From contig NZ_MUNW01000059.1 in NCBI RefSeq assembly GCF_002002725.1, forward strand, positions 327,675 to 391,674: 64,000 nucleotides of DNA, read 5' to 3'. The notes under the pieces were generated by a model. That model saw only the letters and a program-made list of their open reading frames with translations. It searched no databases and was not told the DNA's origin. This stretch comes from Sinorhizobium sp. A49 (lineage in GTDB: Bacteria; Pseudomonadota; Alphaproteobacteria; Rhizobiales; Rhizobiaceae). Position numbers and translations under genes: made by a program. Positions 54,910-63,852 of this stretch are shown one piece after another (positions within the stretch are counted from its first letter, which is position 1; each line of letters starts with the position of its first letter).

Positions 54910-55365
54910 TCAGAACTGCTTGCCGAGTTTGGCGTCGACGGACTGGCTGTTGGCGCCGCGAACGGCGAAGAAGAACAGGATCGCTGCCCAGAGAATGGAC
55001 TTCTCGGCACCACCGAGGCCCTCACCCTGCACGACGCCGTGGAAATAGACGGTGACCAGCAGCACGATCGTGGCGGCGAAGGCCGCCGGACGGGTGAGAA
55101 GGCCGATCGCAATGAGGATGCCGCCGAAGAACTCGGTGGCGGCCAGCAGCGGCGACCAGAAGACGCCGGGGTAAAAGCCGAGGCTTTCGACCATGCCGAC
55201 GGCACCGAAGGGATTGACGATCTTGCCGTAGCCGTGGGTCACGAGCAACACGCCGCACAGGACGCGCAGCAGCGTTTCGGCAAAGGTGTCGAGCGGCAGA
55301 TAGATCTTTTCCAGTGCCGGCAGGATTGCACGGGGACGGGAAGTCGAAACGGTGGCATCAGTCAT
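54910..55365 (-). CDS. DoxX-family membrane protein
   Basis: The 151-residue protein has four predicted helices and the DoxX pattern ETLLRVLCGVLLVTHGYGKI, SLGFYPGVFWSPLLAATEFFGGILIAIGLLTRPAAFAATIVLL. DoxX relatives are subunits of membrane redox complexes or are associated with oxidative stress. ATG at 55365 follows GAGGA on the minus strand; the frame is open upstream. The 286-bp gap to the next gene shows no other feature. Confidence 0.85.
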   Translation of the reverse strand: MTDATVSTSRPRAILPALEKIYLPLDTFAETLLRVLCGVLLVTHGYGKIVNPFGAVGMVESLGFYPGVFWSPLLAATEFFGGILIAIGLLTRPAAFAATIVLLVTVYFHGVVQGEGLGGAEKSILWAAILFFFAVRGANSQSVDAKLGKQF

Positions 55366-55651
55366 GGTTAAATCCTCGTTGAGGGAGCTGCGACAATATG
55401 TGCAATGCAGCAATGTCTCGCCGGGCGCCTTTTGCTTTGCAAGGGTGCCATCGATAAAAACATGACTAAATCAGTTGACAATTATGTGAGAGGCGCGTGA
55501 GCGCCGTCGCCTCAGTGCAACGTGTGTTCGGCAATGGCTCAGGGACACCGTAACGCGCAAAACTTACAGCATAATTTTCTTGGCAGACAGGTTCCTGTCT
55601 TGCAGCGATTTGCAGTATGTTGCGGCGCGCAAACCACCTGGGAATCAGCCT

Positions 55652-55933
55652 ATGGACGAGAAGCCGCGGATCACCATCCTCTATTGCACGCAGTGCAACT
55701 GGCTTTTGCGCGCCGGCTGGATGGCGCAGGAGTTGCTGCAGACTTTCGGCCAGTCGCTCGGCGAAGTGGCGCTGATCCCCGGCACCGGCGGCAATTTCGA
55801 GATCCGCGTCAATGACGAGCTGATCTGGGAGCGCAAGCGCGACGGCGGCTTTCCCGGGCCCAAGGAATTGAAGCAGCGCATCCGCGACATCATCGAGCCC
55901 GAGCGCGATCTCGGCCATACGGACAGGAGCTGA
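55652..55933 (+). CDS. SelT/SelW/SelH-like selenoprotein-fold protein (Cys form)
   Basis: The 93-residue protein is a Rdx/SelW-type thioredoxin-like protein. The CTQC motif (Cys12, Cys15) is the redox centre, where some homologues have selenocysteine; here both positions are Cys. GGNFEIRVNDELIWERKRDGGFPGPKELKQRIRD is the typical C-terminal block. ATG at 55652 is chosen. Its stop overlaps the apparent start region of a membrane protein. Confidence 0.87.
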   Translation: MDEKPRITILYCTQCNWLLRAGWMAQELLQTFGQSLGEVALIPGTGGNFEIRVNDELIWERKRDGGFPGPKELKQRIRDIIEPERDLGHTDRS

Positions 55934-55935
55934 TC

Positions 55936-56361
55936 CTGGATTTCGGCATTCTTGCTGGCGTTTTTTCGGCAGCCTTCCTCTCCGCGACACTTCTGTTCGG
56001 CATGTCGGAGGCGGCGATCGTCGCTGCGGCGCTTCATGGTGAAACGAGCCGTGTCGCCCTTTTCGTTGCGGCCACGGCCGGCAACGTGCTTGGCGCCGTC
56101 GTCAACTTCGTTCTTGGGCGGTTTTTGATCCGCTTCGAAGGAAGACGCTGGTTCCCGATTTCGCCTGCGGCGCGGCAGAAGGCGGAGACGCTGTTTGCGC
56201 GCTATGGCCAGCCGGTGCTGCTGCTATCCTGGCTGCCCGTTGTCGGCGATCCGCTGACGCTGGTCGCCGGGTTGCTGCGCATGCCTTTCGCGCTGTTCCT
56301 GGTGTTCGTGGCGATCGGCAAGGCGGCGCGCTACGGCATCGTGCTCTGGCTGACGCCGTGA
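55936..56361 (+). CDS. YqaA-family (DedA-like) membrane protein, probable CTG start
   Basis: The 141-residue protein has the YqaA/SNARE-associated pattern: an N-terminal re-entrant segment (FGILAGVFSAAFLSATLLFGMSEA) and a C-terminal SWLPVVGDPLTLVAGLLRMPFALF. The first ATG at 56002 would remove most of the first helix. The only suitable start in frame is CTG at 55936, with AGGAG six bases upstream and overlapping the previous stop. Relatives are thought to act as lipid scramblases or transporters. Confidence 0.72.
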   Translation: MDFGILAGVFSAAFLSATLLFGMSEAAIVAAALHGETSRVALFVAATAGNVLGAVVNFVLGRFLIRFEGRRWFPISPAARQKAETLFARYGQPVLLLSWLPVVGDPLTLVAGLLRMPFALFLVFVAIGKAARYGIVLWLTP

Positions 56362-56411
56362 AACCAACCTGCGCTGGTCGTGACCTCCTGCCCCGGTTGG
56401 TATGATCCCGT

Positions 56412-57038
56412 TCAGCTGTGGGCGAAAATGTCGGTCTCGTCCCAGCCGAGCAGGTCGAGCTTGCAGCGGGTCGGCAGAAAGGCGAAGCAGGCATCCGCAT
56501 GCTCCATGCGGCCGTCACGCAACAGCCTGGCCGTCAGCTTTTCGCGCAGCGCATGCAGATATAGAACGTCGGATGCGGCATATTCGAGCTGTGCCGGCGA
56601 CAGGGTCGCCGCGCCCCAATCGGAGGATTGCTGCTGCTTGGAAATGTCGACGTCGAGCATTTCCTTGAGATTGTCCTTCAGCCCGTGGCGATCCGAATAG
56701 GTGCGGGTCAGGCGCGAGGCGATCTTGGTGCAGAACACTGGCGTCGTTGTCACGCCGAAGGTGTGAAACAGCACGGCGATGTCGAAACGGCCGAAATGAA
56801 AGATCTTCTGGCGGGCCGGGTCTTCGAGCATGGCGACGAGGTTTGGCGCCTCCTTTTGGCCGGCGGCAATCCGGATCACGTCGGCGGTGCCGTCCCCCGG
56901 TGAAAGCTGGACGACGCAGAGCCGGTCTCGGCGAGGGACAAGGCCAAGCGTTTCGGTGTCGATGGCAATCGCGCCTCGGTAGCGAGCGGCATCGGCTGCG
57001 GAAATATCGCCTTCGTGAAACCGTATTGCATTCGCCAT
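56412..57038 (-). CDS. Ribonuclease D-like 3'-5' exonuclease
   Basis: The 208-residue protein has the DEDDy exonuclease motifs: AIAIDTETLGL (Asp27, Glu29), FHFGRFDIAVL, and YAASDVLYLHAL with the final Tyr/Asp. It lacks the HRDC domains of full RNase D, so it is a short, alphaproteobacterial form. It probably trims tRNA or other RNA 3' ends. ATG at 57038 is chosen; the frame is open for 59 codons upstream. Confidence 0.9.
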   Translation of the reverse strand: MANAIRFHEGDISAADAARYRGAIAIDTETLGLVPRRDRLCVVQLSPGDGTADVIRIAAGQKEAPNLVAMLEDPARQKIFHFGRFDIAVLFHTFGVTTTPVFCTKIASRLTRTYSDRHGLKDNLKEMLDVDISKQQQSSDWGAATLSPAQLEYAASDVLYLHALREKLTARLLRDGRMEHADACFAFLPTRCKLDLLGWDETDIFAHS

Positions 57039-57150
57039 CGAAAATCCCCAGATGAAACGGAAGTGGTGTCGCCTATAGCGCAAGTTCGGCCCTGGCGAAA
57101 CCATGTCATGGCACCTCGCCCCTGGGTGCTGTCTTCGAAAGCTCGCATTG

Positions 57151-57462
57151 ATGATATCCCGCCGCCCCGCCCTCGCTCTTTCAGTCCTCTCCGTGGCTCT
57201 CGGCCTCTTCACCATGCCGGCGCTGGCGCAGAACTATACGGATCTGCCGGGCGTGCGCCCGATGGATCCTCTGAACGACAACGGTGACAAGGTGGTGTGC
57301 GAGCAGACACTTGTCGATCGCGACTATCCGTTCGAATCGAGCGCGCGCGGCGGGCCCAGATACGACACAATCTACAATTGCCGCCGCGGCGACGGCCCGG
57401 TGTTCCAGGGCAGCGATCTTCCACCGTCGCTCTACCGTCAGAAGCGCGGGCTCGGCTACTAA
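57151..57462 (+). CDS. Small exported protein, unknown function
   Basis: A 103-residue protein with a signal peptide (RRPALALSVLSVALGLFTMPALA, cleavage after ALA) and two cysteines in the mature part (VVCEQTLVDR and YNCRRGD) that could form a disulfide. The mature part is otherwise unremarkable. ATG at 57151 is the only sensible start. I do not recognise the family. Confidence 0.65.
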   Translation: MISRRPALALSVLSVALGLFTMPALAQNYTDLPGVRPMDPLNDNGDKVVCEQTLVDRDYPFESSARGGPRYDTIYNCRRGDGPVFQGSDLPPSLYRQKRGLGY

Positions 57463-57558
57463 TGGCGTCAACCGGTTCATCTTGGCAAGCCGCTGAATAG
57501 TTCCTAGAAAATTGGGCACGGAACCGTGGAGGCGCTCTGCTTTCACCGAGGAGGAACA

Positions 57559-58590
57559 ATGCCCAACGACACGAGACCGCTCGCCATCAGCGTGCCGGCA
57601 CCGCGCACACTCGACCTGATCTTCACCGACGACGCCCTCAGGCAGCTGCATGCGCGCTACCGCATCGTGGAAGCCGACCCGGAGGATGTCGCCGGCCTTG
57701 GCGACGAGGTGCTGTCCGAAGCGCGCTACATCATCGGCCAGCCGCCGCTCGATCACGATATGCTGGCGCGCCTGCCGAAGCTGCGGGCCATTCTCAATGT
57801 CGAAAGCAACCTGATCAACAACATGCCCTACGAGGTGCTGTTCGAACGCGGCATTCATGTGGTCACCACCGGCCAGGTGTTTGCCGAGCCGGTTGCCGAA
57901 ATGGGCCTGGCCATGGCGCTCAACATTGCGCGCGGTATTGTCGATGCCGATCTCGCCTTTCGCGAGGGACGGGAACTTTGGGGCGGCGACGGCAACCGCT
58001 CGGCACGGCTCTTGTCCGGCGCAGACGTCGGCATCATCGGCTTCGGGGACCTCGGCAAGGCACTCAACCGGGTTCTATCCGGCTTCCGCGCCAGGATCCG
58101 CGTTTTCGATCCCTGGATGCCGGCCTCGATCCTCAGGGACAATGGCGTGGAACCGGCATCGCTCGAAACTGTGCTGACGGAAAGCGATTTCGTCTTTGTG
58201 GTCGCATCGGTCACCAGCGAGAACGAGGGCTTTCTCGGCGCGAAGGCTTTTGCCAGCATGCGCCCGGGTGCCGCCTTCATCCTGCTCAGCCGCGCCGGCG
58301 TCGTCGATTTCGACGCACTGATGTCGGCCGTCGAAAGCGGGCACATCGTTGCGGCCAGCGACGTCTTTCCGCAAGAGCCGCTGCCGATCGACCACAGGGT
58401 GCGCCGCCTGCCCGGCTTTCTGCGCTCGGCGCATCGCGCAGGAGCGCTCGACAGCGCCTTCAAGAAGATGGGCGACATGGTGCTCGAAGACATGGACCTG
58501 ATGGACCGAAACCTGCCGCCGATGCGATGCAAGCGCGCCGAGCGCGAGACGGTGGCGCGGATGCGCTCCAAGCCGGTGACGGTCAACTGA
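57559..58590 (+). CDS. D-2-hydroxyacid dehydrogenase
   Basis: The 343-residue protein has the NAD-binding Rossmann motif (VGIIGFGDLGKALNRVL), catalytic Arg in LLSRAGVVDF, Glu in FPQEPLP and His in RSAHRAGAL, the R-E-H triad of the family. It may be a phosphoglycerate-dehydrogenase-like or hydroxypyruvate reductase-like enzyme. ATG at 57559 follows GAGGAGG. It is 97 bases after the small exported protein. Confidence 0.9.
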   Translation: MPNDTRPLAISVPAPRTLDLIFTDDALRQLHARYRIVEADPEDVAGLGDEVLSEARYIIGQPPLDHDMLARLPKLRAILNVESNLINNMPYEVLFERGIHVVTTGQVFAEPVAEMGLAMALNIARGIVDADLAFREGRELWGGDGNRSARLLSGADVGIIGFGDLGKALNRVLSGFRARIRVFDPWMPASILRDNGVEPASLETVLTESDFVFVVASVTSENEGFLGAKAFASMRPGAAFILLSRAGVVDFDALMSAVESGHIVAASDVFPQEPLPIDHRVRRLPGFLRSAHRAGALDSAFKKMGDMVLEDMDLMDRNLPPMRCKRAERETVARMRSKPVTVN

Positions 58591-58716
58591 TCCGTCTGCC
58601 TGTCCGCGAAGGTTCGCTTTTCACGCACGGCGGGGAATGCATTCCCGCCGATTAACGTGTTTTATGGGAAAAACACTTAGCATCGCTGAGGACAGGCTCG
58701 AGATCAGAGACACGCA

Positions 58717-60693
58717 ATGGCAAGCAAGACGCCCGGCTTTCTCGGAACCAGGATACGCGACAGCTGGAACAGCTCGCTGCGCTCACTGTTCAGCCTGGTG
58801 ATGGTCGCCATGCTGATCGCCGTATCGGGCATCCTTGTGGGGCTCGACTATCACCGCTCGCGCAATGCCGCGATCGCCGACGCGGAAGCCAACATGCATG
58901 GCTTCATGAACCGGTTGGTCGACCGGCTGGGCGTGCTCTCAGGTGACACCTCCGCGCTCGTCAGCCTCGTCTCCTCGGTTGCCAATTCCTTCCTCGTGCC
59001 GCCCCCGGAGCGGATGAGCGACAAGGTGGCAGTCCTGCGCGAGGGCATTACCCGGTCGCCGCATATCGACGGGGTCTATGTCGGCTACCCCAACGGCGCC
59101 TTCTTTCAGATGGTCGACCTCAAGCAGGTCGCATGGCGCATGGCGCTCGATGCGCCGCGCGGCGCGGCCATTGCCGTGCGCTCGATGGAAAAGGATGCAA
59201 GCGGCAAGCCCCTCCAGCGGGTGCTGTTCCTGGACAAGGACGGTACGCAATTCTCCGAACGGAGCGTGCCACCCTCAGGCTTCGACCCACGAACCAGGCC
59301 TTGGTATCGAGCGGCCGTAAACGGTAAGGCTGCGGTCTCGACCGGCCCATACGAAAGCGCCACGACCGAAACGCTTGGGATGACGATATCGCAGGCCCAT
59401 CGCGGCAATCCGCAGATCGTCATCGGCGCCGACGTAATCCTCGATACGATCACCGATTTCCTCGCCCGCGAGCGACTGACGGCGGGCTCGGTCTCGTTCA
59501 TCCTCGATGCCGTCGGTAAACCGATCATCCATTCCGACCGGGTGATGATGCGACGCATCATGGCGGCGAAGGATAAGGATGGCCCGATCGTTCAGGCTGA
59601 GAGCGACCCCCTGATCAAGAGCATCCGTCTCAATCCGCCAGCGCCCGGCAAGGCCGACTTCGTCGAAGTCGGAGATCGAACCTATCTCGTCATGGTGACG
59701 CCGCTCGAATCCGCGCTGCTTCTCTCCGGCAACCGCGCCGTGGTGGCCGCGCCGCTCGATGAACTGATGGCAGAGGCTAACAGGACGCTGGTCCAGGGAC
59801 TGGCCATATCCGGCGCCGTCGTAGCGCTCGCCGTGCTGTCTTCGCTTGTGCTTGCGCACCTGATCACCAAATCGCTCAACCAGCTGACCGCCAGCGCCAA
59901 CCGGCTGCAGGACCTGGATTTCACCACCCCGATCGACGTGTCGTCGCATGTCAGCGAGATCTCGACGCTTGGCGGCGCGATGAACCGGGCGCGCGACGCG
60001 ATCTTCACCTTCGCGCTCTACGTCCCGAGAGAACTGGTGCGCAAGGGCATCGAATCCGGCCAGTTCGGCGGGAGAGCGGCCTGGCGCCAGGAGGTGACCG
60101 CCCTTTTCACCGACATCTATGATTTTACCACGTTGAGCGAGCAGCACGCGCCCGAGGAAGTGGTGGCGATGCTTTCGGAATATTTCGACATCTTCAGCGA
60201 GGTCGTCGATGCCCATGACGGCACGATCATTCAGTTCCTCGGCGATTCGGTCTTTGCCATGTGGAATGCGCCCGCGCCGGACGAGCGCCATGCGGAGAAT
60301 GCCTGTCGTTGCGCGCTTGCGGTCGAGGCACGGCTGCAGGCGTTCAACGAGGCGCAGCGCAGGAAGGGATTGCCGGAGTTCCGCACCCGCTTCGGCATTC
60401 ACACCGGCACCGCCGTCGTCGGCAGCGTCGGTGCAAAGGAACGGCTGCAATACACGGCCATGGGCGACACCGTGAACGTCGCCTCGCGGCTCGAAGGCAT
60501 GAACAAGAACTACGGCACGACCATCATGGCGAGCGGTGCCGTCGTCGCCCAGGCGTCCGACGCGATCACCTTCCGGCCGCTCGGTTCGGCGCAGGCCAAG
60601 GGGCGCGCCACGGCGCTCGAAATCTACGAGGTGGTGAGCGCACGGCCGATCGTCCAGACAACGCCGTCGCAAACGCCCACGGTTTCATCCTGA
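58717..60693 (+). CDS. Adenylate/guanylate cyclase with dCACHE-HAMP sensor
   Basis: The 658-residue protein has two membrane helices (about 25-47 and 355-375) flanking a large periplasmic Cache-type sensor domain. A HAMP linker follows (NQLTASANRLQDLDFTTPIDV), then a class III cyclase domain. The metal-binding Asp residues lie in ALFTDIYDFTTL and FLGDSVFAMW, and KERLQYTAMGDTVNVASRLEGM contains the base- and transition-state residues. It should make cAMP (or cGMP) in response to an extracellular ligand. Confidence 0.93.
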   Translation: MASKTPGFLGTRIRDSWNSSLRSLFSLVMVAMLIAVSGILVGLDYHRSRNAAIADAEANMHGFMNRLVDRLGVLSGDTSALVSLVSSVANSFLVPPPERMSDKVAVLREGITRSPHIDGVYVGYPNGAFFQMVDLKQVAWRMALDAPRGAAIAVRSMEKDASGKPLQRVLFLDKDGTQFSERSVPPSGFDPRTRPWYRAAVNGKAAVSTGPYESATTETLGMTISQAHRGNPQIVIGADVILDTITDFLARERLTAGSVSFILDAVGKPIIHSDRVMMRRIMAAKDKDGPIVQAESDPLIKSIRLNPPAPGKADFVEVGDRTYLVMVTPLESALLLSGNRAVVAAPLDELMAEANRTLVQGLAISGAVVALAVLSSLVLAHLITKSLNQLTASANRLQDLDFTTPIDVSSHVSEISTLGGAMNRARDAIFTFALYVPRELVRKGIESGQFGGRAAWRQEVTALFTDIYDFTTLSEQHAPEEVVAMLSEYFDIFSEVVDAHDGTIIQFLGDSVFAMWNAPAPDERHAENACRCALAVEARLQAFNEAQRRKGLPEFRTRFGIHTGTAVVGSVGAKERLQYTAMGDTVNVASRLEGMNKNYGTTIMASGAVVAQASDAITFRPLGSAQAKGRATALEIYEVVSARPIVQTTPSQTPTVSS

Positions 60694-60714
60694 CCGGCGG
60701 ATCGATGCGCCCCA

Positions 60715-61692
60715 TCAACGACGGGCGCTATCTCTCTGGCGCGTGACCCAACGAATGCCCGCGGCAACGGCGATGGCCAGCAACGGCCACACGGCCCAGA
60801 AAACACCCCGCCAGGACAGAAGGTTGATTGCGACGAGCGCCAGACCGGCGATCGCGAGCGCGCCGATCACCCGGTCTATCTTGCCGTTTGCCCGCACCCA
60901 TTCCAGCGCAGCCACGACCGCAAGCCCCAGAAGCGGCCAGGCGGCCCAGAACACGCCGCGCCAGCTCAACAGATTGAGCGCGACGAGGCCGGCACCGATC
61001 ACGGCCAGTGCGCCCAGAAGCTTGACGATCAGGCTCATCGGTTTGGCGGCGGCTTCGACCGGTGCGATTGTCGGCGGACTGGGACGCTCGGCCGATCGGC
61101 CCCATTCGCCCTGAACGTCCGATCCGCTCGCGGCGCCATCGGCTGCGCCGGTGCTCGCGGCGTCATCGGTGGCACCGATGCGCACGGCATAGCTCGGCAC
61201 GCCGCCATCGATGTTCTTGACCTCGAGCTGGCCCAAAAACTCGAAACCGACGGCAACCTTGTTGCGCACCTGGTCGTAGACCGTATTGGAGATCACGATG
61301 CCGCCGGCGGGGGCGGAGGCCTGCAGGCGCGCGGCCACGTTGACGCCATCGCCGTAGATGTCGTCGTCCTCGGCGATCACGTCGCCGAGGTTGATGCCGA
61401 TGCGAAACAGCATCGGCGCACCCTCTGCGCTTTTCGCGTTGTATCCGGCAAGCTCGCTCTGGGCGTCGATCGCCGCGCGCAAAGCCTCGACGACACTCGG
61501 GAAATCGGCAATCAGCCCATCGCCCCAGGTATTGATGACCCGGCCGCCATGTGCCTCGATCAGGCGTGTCATGGCATCCCGGTACCGTTTGAGAGTGGCA
61601 AGCGTACCTTCCTCGTCCGCCCGCATCAGGCGGGAGTAGTCCTGGACATCAGCGGAGAAGATGGTCGTCAGCTTGCGACGCGTTTCAGCCAT
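60715..61692 (-). CDS. Class III adenylate cyclase with C-terminal membrane segments
   Basis: The 325-residue protein has an N-terminal cyclase domain (IFSADVQDYSRLM, TWGDGLIADF, DIYGDGVNVAARLQ) and a variable linker. The C-terminal region is a duplicated unit of about 45 residues (ALNLLSWRGVFWAAWPLLGLAVVAA and AINLLSWRGVFWAVWPLLAIAVAA), giving four helices. It is convergent with the sensor cyclase, with only 21 bases between their stops. The signal is unknown. Confidence 0.9.
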   Translation of the reverse strand: MAETRRKLTTIFSADVQDYSRLMRADEEGTLATLKRYRDAMTRLIEAHGGRVINTWGDGLIADFPSVVEALRAAIDAQSELAGYNAKSAEGAPMLFRIGINLGDVIAEDDDIYGDGVNVAARLQASAPAGGIVISNTVYDQVRNKVAVGFEFLGQLEVKNIDGGVPSYAVRIGATDDAASTGAADGAASGSDVQGEWGRSAERPSPPTIAPVEAAAKPMSLIVKLLGALAVIGAGLVALNLLSWRGVFWAAWPLLGLAVVAALEWVRANGKIDRVIGALAIAGLALVAINLLSWRGVFWAVWPLLAIAVAAGIRWVTRQRDSARR

Positions 61693-61986
61693 CGCGTTTG
61701 ATCCTCGCTTGAAATCCGCCGCCGCAGCGGATCATGAGATAGTAGTGAGCCTGACACAGATCGCAAGATGCGCTGCCGCACGGCCCCTCTGACGGCCGAA
61801 CGCCCTCCGTCGCGCAATGTTGCACCTGATGCTCTCGAAACGGCACCGGTGGCACGCTGGCAGGCCCGCAAACCCGATGCAGCAACGCGGGCTCCACAGT
61901 GCCGATCCGGGCTCAGGAAATGGGCCACGTTTCATCAGGCAGACTGGCGATCATTGCTCTTGGCGCAGGCCAAAATCCAGAAACGA

Positions 61987-62012
61987 AAAAACCCCGGCAA
62001 GCCGGGGTTTTT
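61987..62012 (-). terminator. Terminator of tRNA-Leu
   Basis: AAAAACCCCGG pairs with CCGGGGTTTTT around a CAAG loop. On the minus strand the stem is followed by TTTTTTCG, right for ending the tRNA transcript. The remaining 61693-61986 sequence contains no gene I can support. Confidence 0.8.
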
Positions 62013-62042
62013 CAAGCCAAAACAAATGTTTGGCTAAAGGAA

Positions 62043-62129
62043 TGGTGCCCAGAAGAGGACTCGAACCTCCACACCCTTTCGAGTACCAGCACCTGAAGCT
62101 GGCGCGTCTACCAATTCCGCCATCTGGGC
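62043..62129 (-). tRNA. tRNA-Leu (anticodon CAG)
   Basis: An 87-base gene on the minus strand with acceptor stem GCCCAGA/TCTGGGC, a D-loop with AATTGGTAGAC, the anticodon loop TTCAGGT (CAG) closed by CCAGC/GCTGG, a long variable arm and TTCGAGT T-loop. CCA is encoded. It reads CUG leucine codons, which dominate in this high-GC genome. Confidence 0.97.
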
Positions 62130-62206
62130 GACGAGCGGGGGTGTAAAAGGCCCGAGCCGAAGTGTCAACAGGCATTTTGAAGTTTTCGTGTCAGGACGCA
62201 AAAAAG

Positions 62207-63634
62207 TCAGTTTGGCGTCACTTCTGCCCAGGACCTGATTGTGGAAAGTCCTTGAGCAAGCAGCTCGTCCGCCGCCGCCGCCGTTTCGGCCTCGACATAG
62301 CAGCGCATCTCCGGTGCGTTTCCGGATGGGCGGAAATGAACTGTGCGGCCATCGGCAAGCGTGATGCGCAGGCCGTCGATGTCGCTGACCGCGGCCGGAC
62401 GACCGATCGGAGCGAGGAACGCGCCGAGGTTTTCGGCCCCACCCCGCAGATACGCCATAAGGCGCGCACTGGTTTCCACCGGGAAGTTTTCCAGCCGGTC
62501 ACTGAGCGCAACCGGAAGGCGATAGGACGCCGCCAATGCCGAGAGGCTCATCCGGCGCTCGGTGGCGCGTGCAAGCACCGCGAGGATCGGCAGGAAGCTG
62601 TCACGGGTGGGCAGGGCCTTGAGGACGCCATTGCGACCTGAGAAATCGCTCGCCGTCAGCGTACCGCCGTTCGCCTCGAAGCCGGCGACCTTCGTCGCGC
62701 CCTCGCGGATCGCTTGCGCCATTGCGGCAATCACATAGGGCGAGCCGACGCGGGTGCGGATGACCGACAGGCCTTCGGCTCGCTCAAGGCCGGAATTGGA
62801 GGTGACCGGCGTCACGGCCACCTGCGCGCCGAGGAACTCGCAGGCGACAAGGCCCAACAGGTCGCCGCGCAGCGGTGCGCCTTTCTCGTCGGCTACCAGC
62901 GGTCGGTCGCCATCGCCATCGGCCGAGACGATCGCATCCAGACCATGTTCCGGCGCCCAGGCGGCAAGCCTGGAAAGCGTTTCAGATGAAACGGCCTCGG
63001 TATCGACAGGCACGAAACTCTCGGAGCGCCCCAAGGCCACTGTCTCGGCACCATAAAACGAGAGCAAATCGACCAAAAGGTCGCGGGCGACGGTGCTGTG
63101 TTGATAGACGCCGATGCGCAGACCGACAAGCGAGTTTGGCGGCAACAGGTCCCGGTTGCGCTGAAGGAACTGCTCTGCGGCCGACGCCGCATGGTCCTCT
63201 CCCACGCCAGCCGAAGGCACGGCCTCGCCGGCGATCGCATCGGCAAGGGCGCTGATCGACAGTTCGTCGTTCTTGTCGATTTCTCCGTCCGGCCGGTAGA
63301 ACTTGATGCCGTTGCGATCGGCAGGAATATGCGAGCCGGTGATCATCAGTCCCGCGGCCTGATGGACGAGACCATAAAGGGCCAGTGCCGGGGTCGGCAC
63401 AGTGCCGCAGTCGAAGACGCGAAAGCCCTCGCCCGTCAGCGCATCGGCGCAAACGGCTGCAATTTCAGGGCTGGATTGGCGAAAGTCGCGGGCGATCAGG
63501 ATCGGATCCCCGGCCTTCGCCTGCCCGGAGGCGATCAGGTGCCGCGCAAAGGCCTTCGCATAGCGTGCAGACGGCTCGCCCGTCAGCTCCTCCGACAGGC
63601 CGCGCAGGCCGCTGGTACCGAACTTCAATTGCAT
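62207..63634 (-). CDS. Phosphomannomutase/phosphoglucomutase-type phosphohexomutase (NoeK-like)
   Basis: The 475-residue protein begins MQLKFGTSGLRGLSEEL. Its phosphoserine loop is TGSHIPADRNGIKFY (most relatives have TASHNP), and metal binding is through ADGDGDRPL. The C-terminal FRPSGNAPEMRCYVEA binds phosphate. These features match the rhizobial NoeK/RfbK type interconverting mannose-6- and mannose-1-phosphate, feeding polysaccharide synthesis. ATG at 63634 is chosen; the frame is open for 65 codons upstream. Confidence 0.88.
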   Translation of the reverse strand: MQLKFGTSGLRGLSEELTGEPSARYAKAFARHLIASGQAKAGDPILIARDFRQSSPEIAAVCADALTGEGFRVFDCGTVPTPALALYGLVHQAAGLMITGSHIPADRNGIKFYRPDGEIDKNDELSISALADAIAGEAVPSAGVGEDHAASAAEQFLQRNRDLLPPNSLVGLRIGVYQHSTVARDLLVDLLSFYGAETVALGRSESFVPVDTEAVSSETLSRLAAWAPEHGLDAIVSADGDGDRPLVADEKGAPLRGDLLGLVACEFLGAQVAVTPVTSNSGLERAEGLSVIRTRVGSPYVIAAMAQAIREGATKVAGFEANGGTLTASDFSGRNGVLKALPTRDSFLPILAVLARATERRMSLSALAASYRLPVALSDRLENFPVETSARLMAYLRGGAENLGAFLAPIGRPAAVSDIDGLRITLADGRTVHFRPSGNAPEMRCYVEAETAAAADELLAQGLSTIRSWAEVTPN

Positions 63635-63852
63635 CTCATACTCCGTGGTCGCTGACGACCGGCAATAGGCAAGAATAACAGTGACATGGCAAACGTTCCA
63701 GCGCACTCTATATCCGAAGATAGACGGAGTAAAAGTCCGACGGCTGGCCAAACGGATCCGCACGGTTTCGCCATGAATAAACCAAGAAAAACACATGTAA
63801 TGTGAAGCAGGGACACAATCGGAAAGCAACCCTTTCGGAAAGTGAGGAAAGC

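Noticed and set aside
61768..62037. Open frame between the cyclase and tRNA-Leu
   Set aside because: It runs through the tRNA terminator and has no family resemblance.
62156..62206. Possible attachment site next to tRNA-Leu
   Set aside because: No integrase gene and no repeat of the tRNA 3' end was seen in the window.
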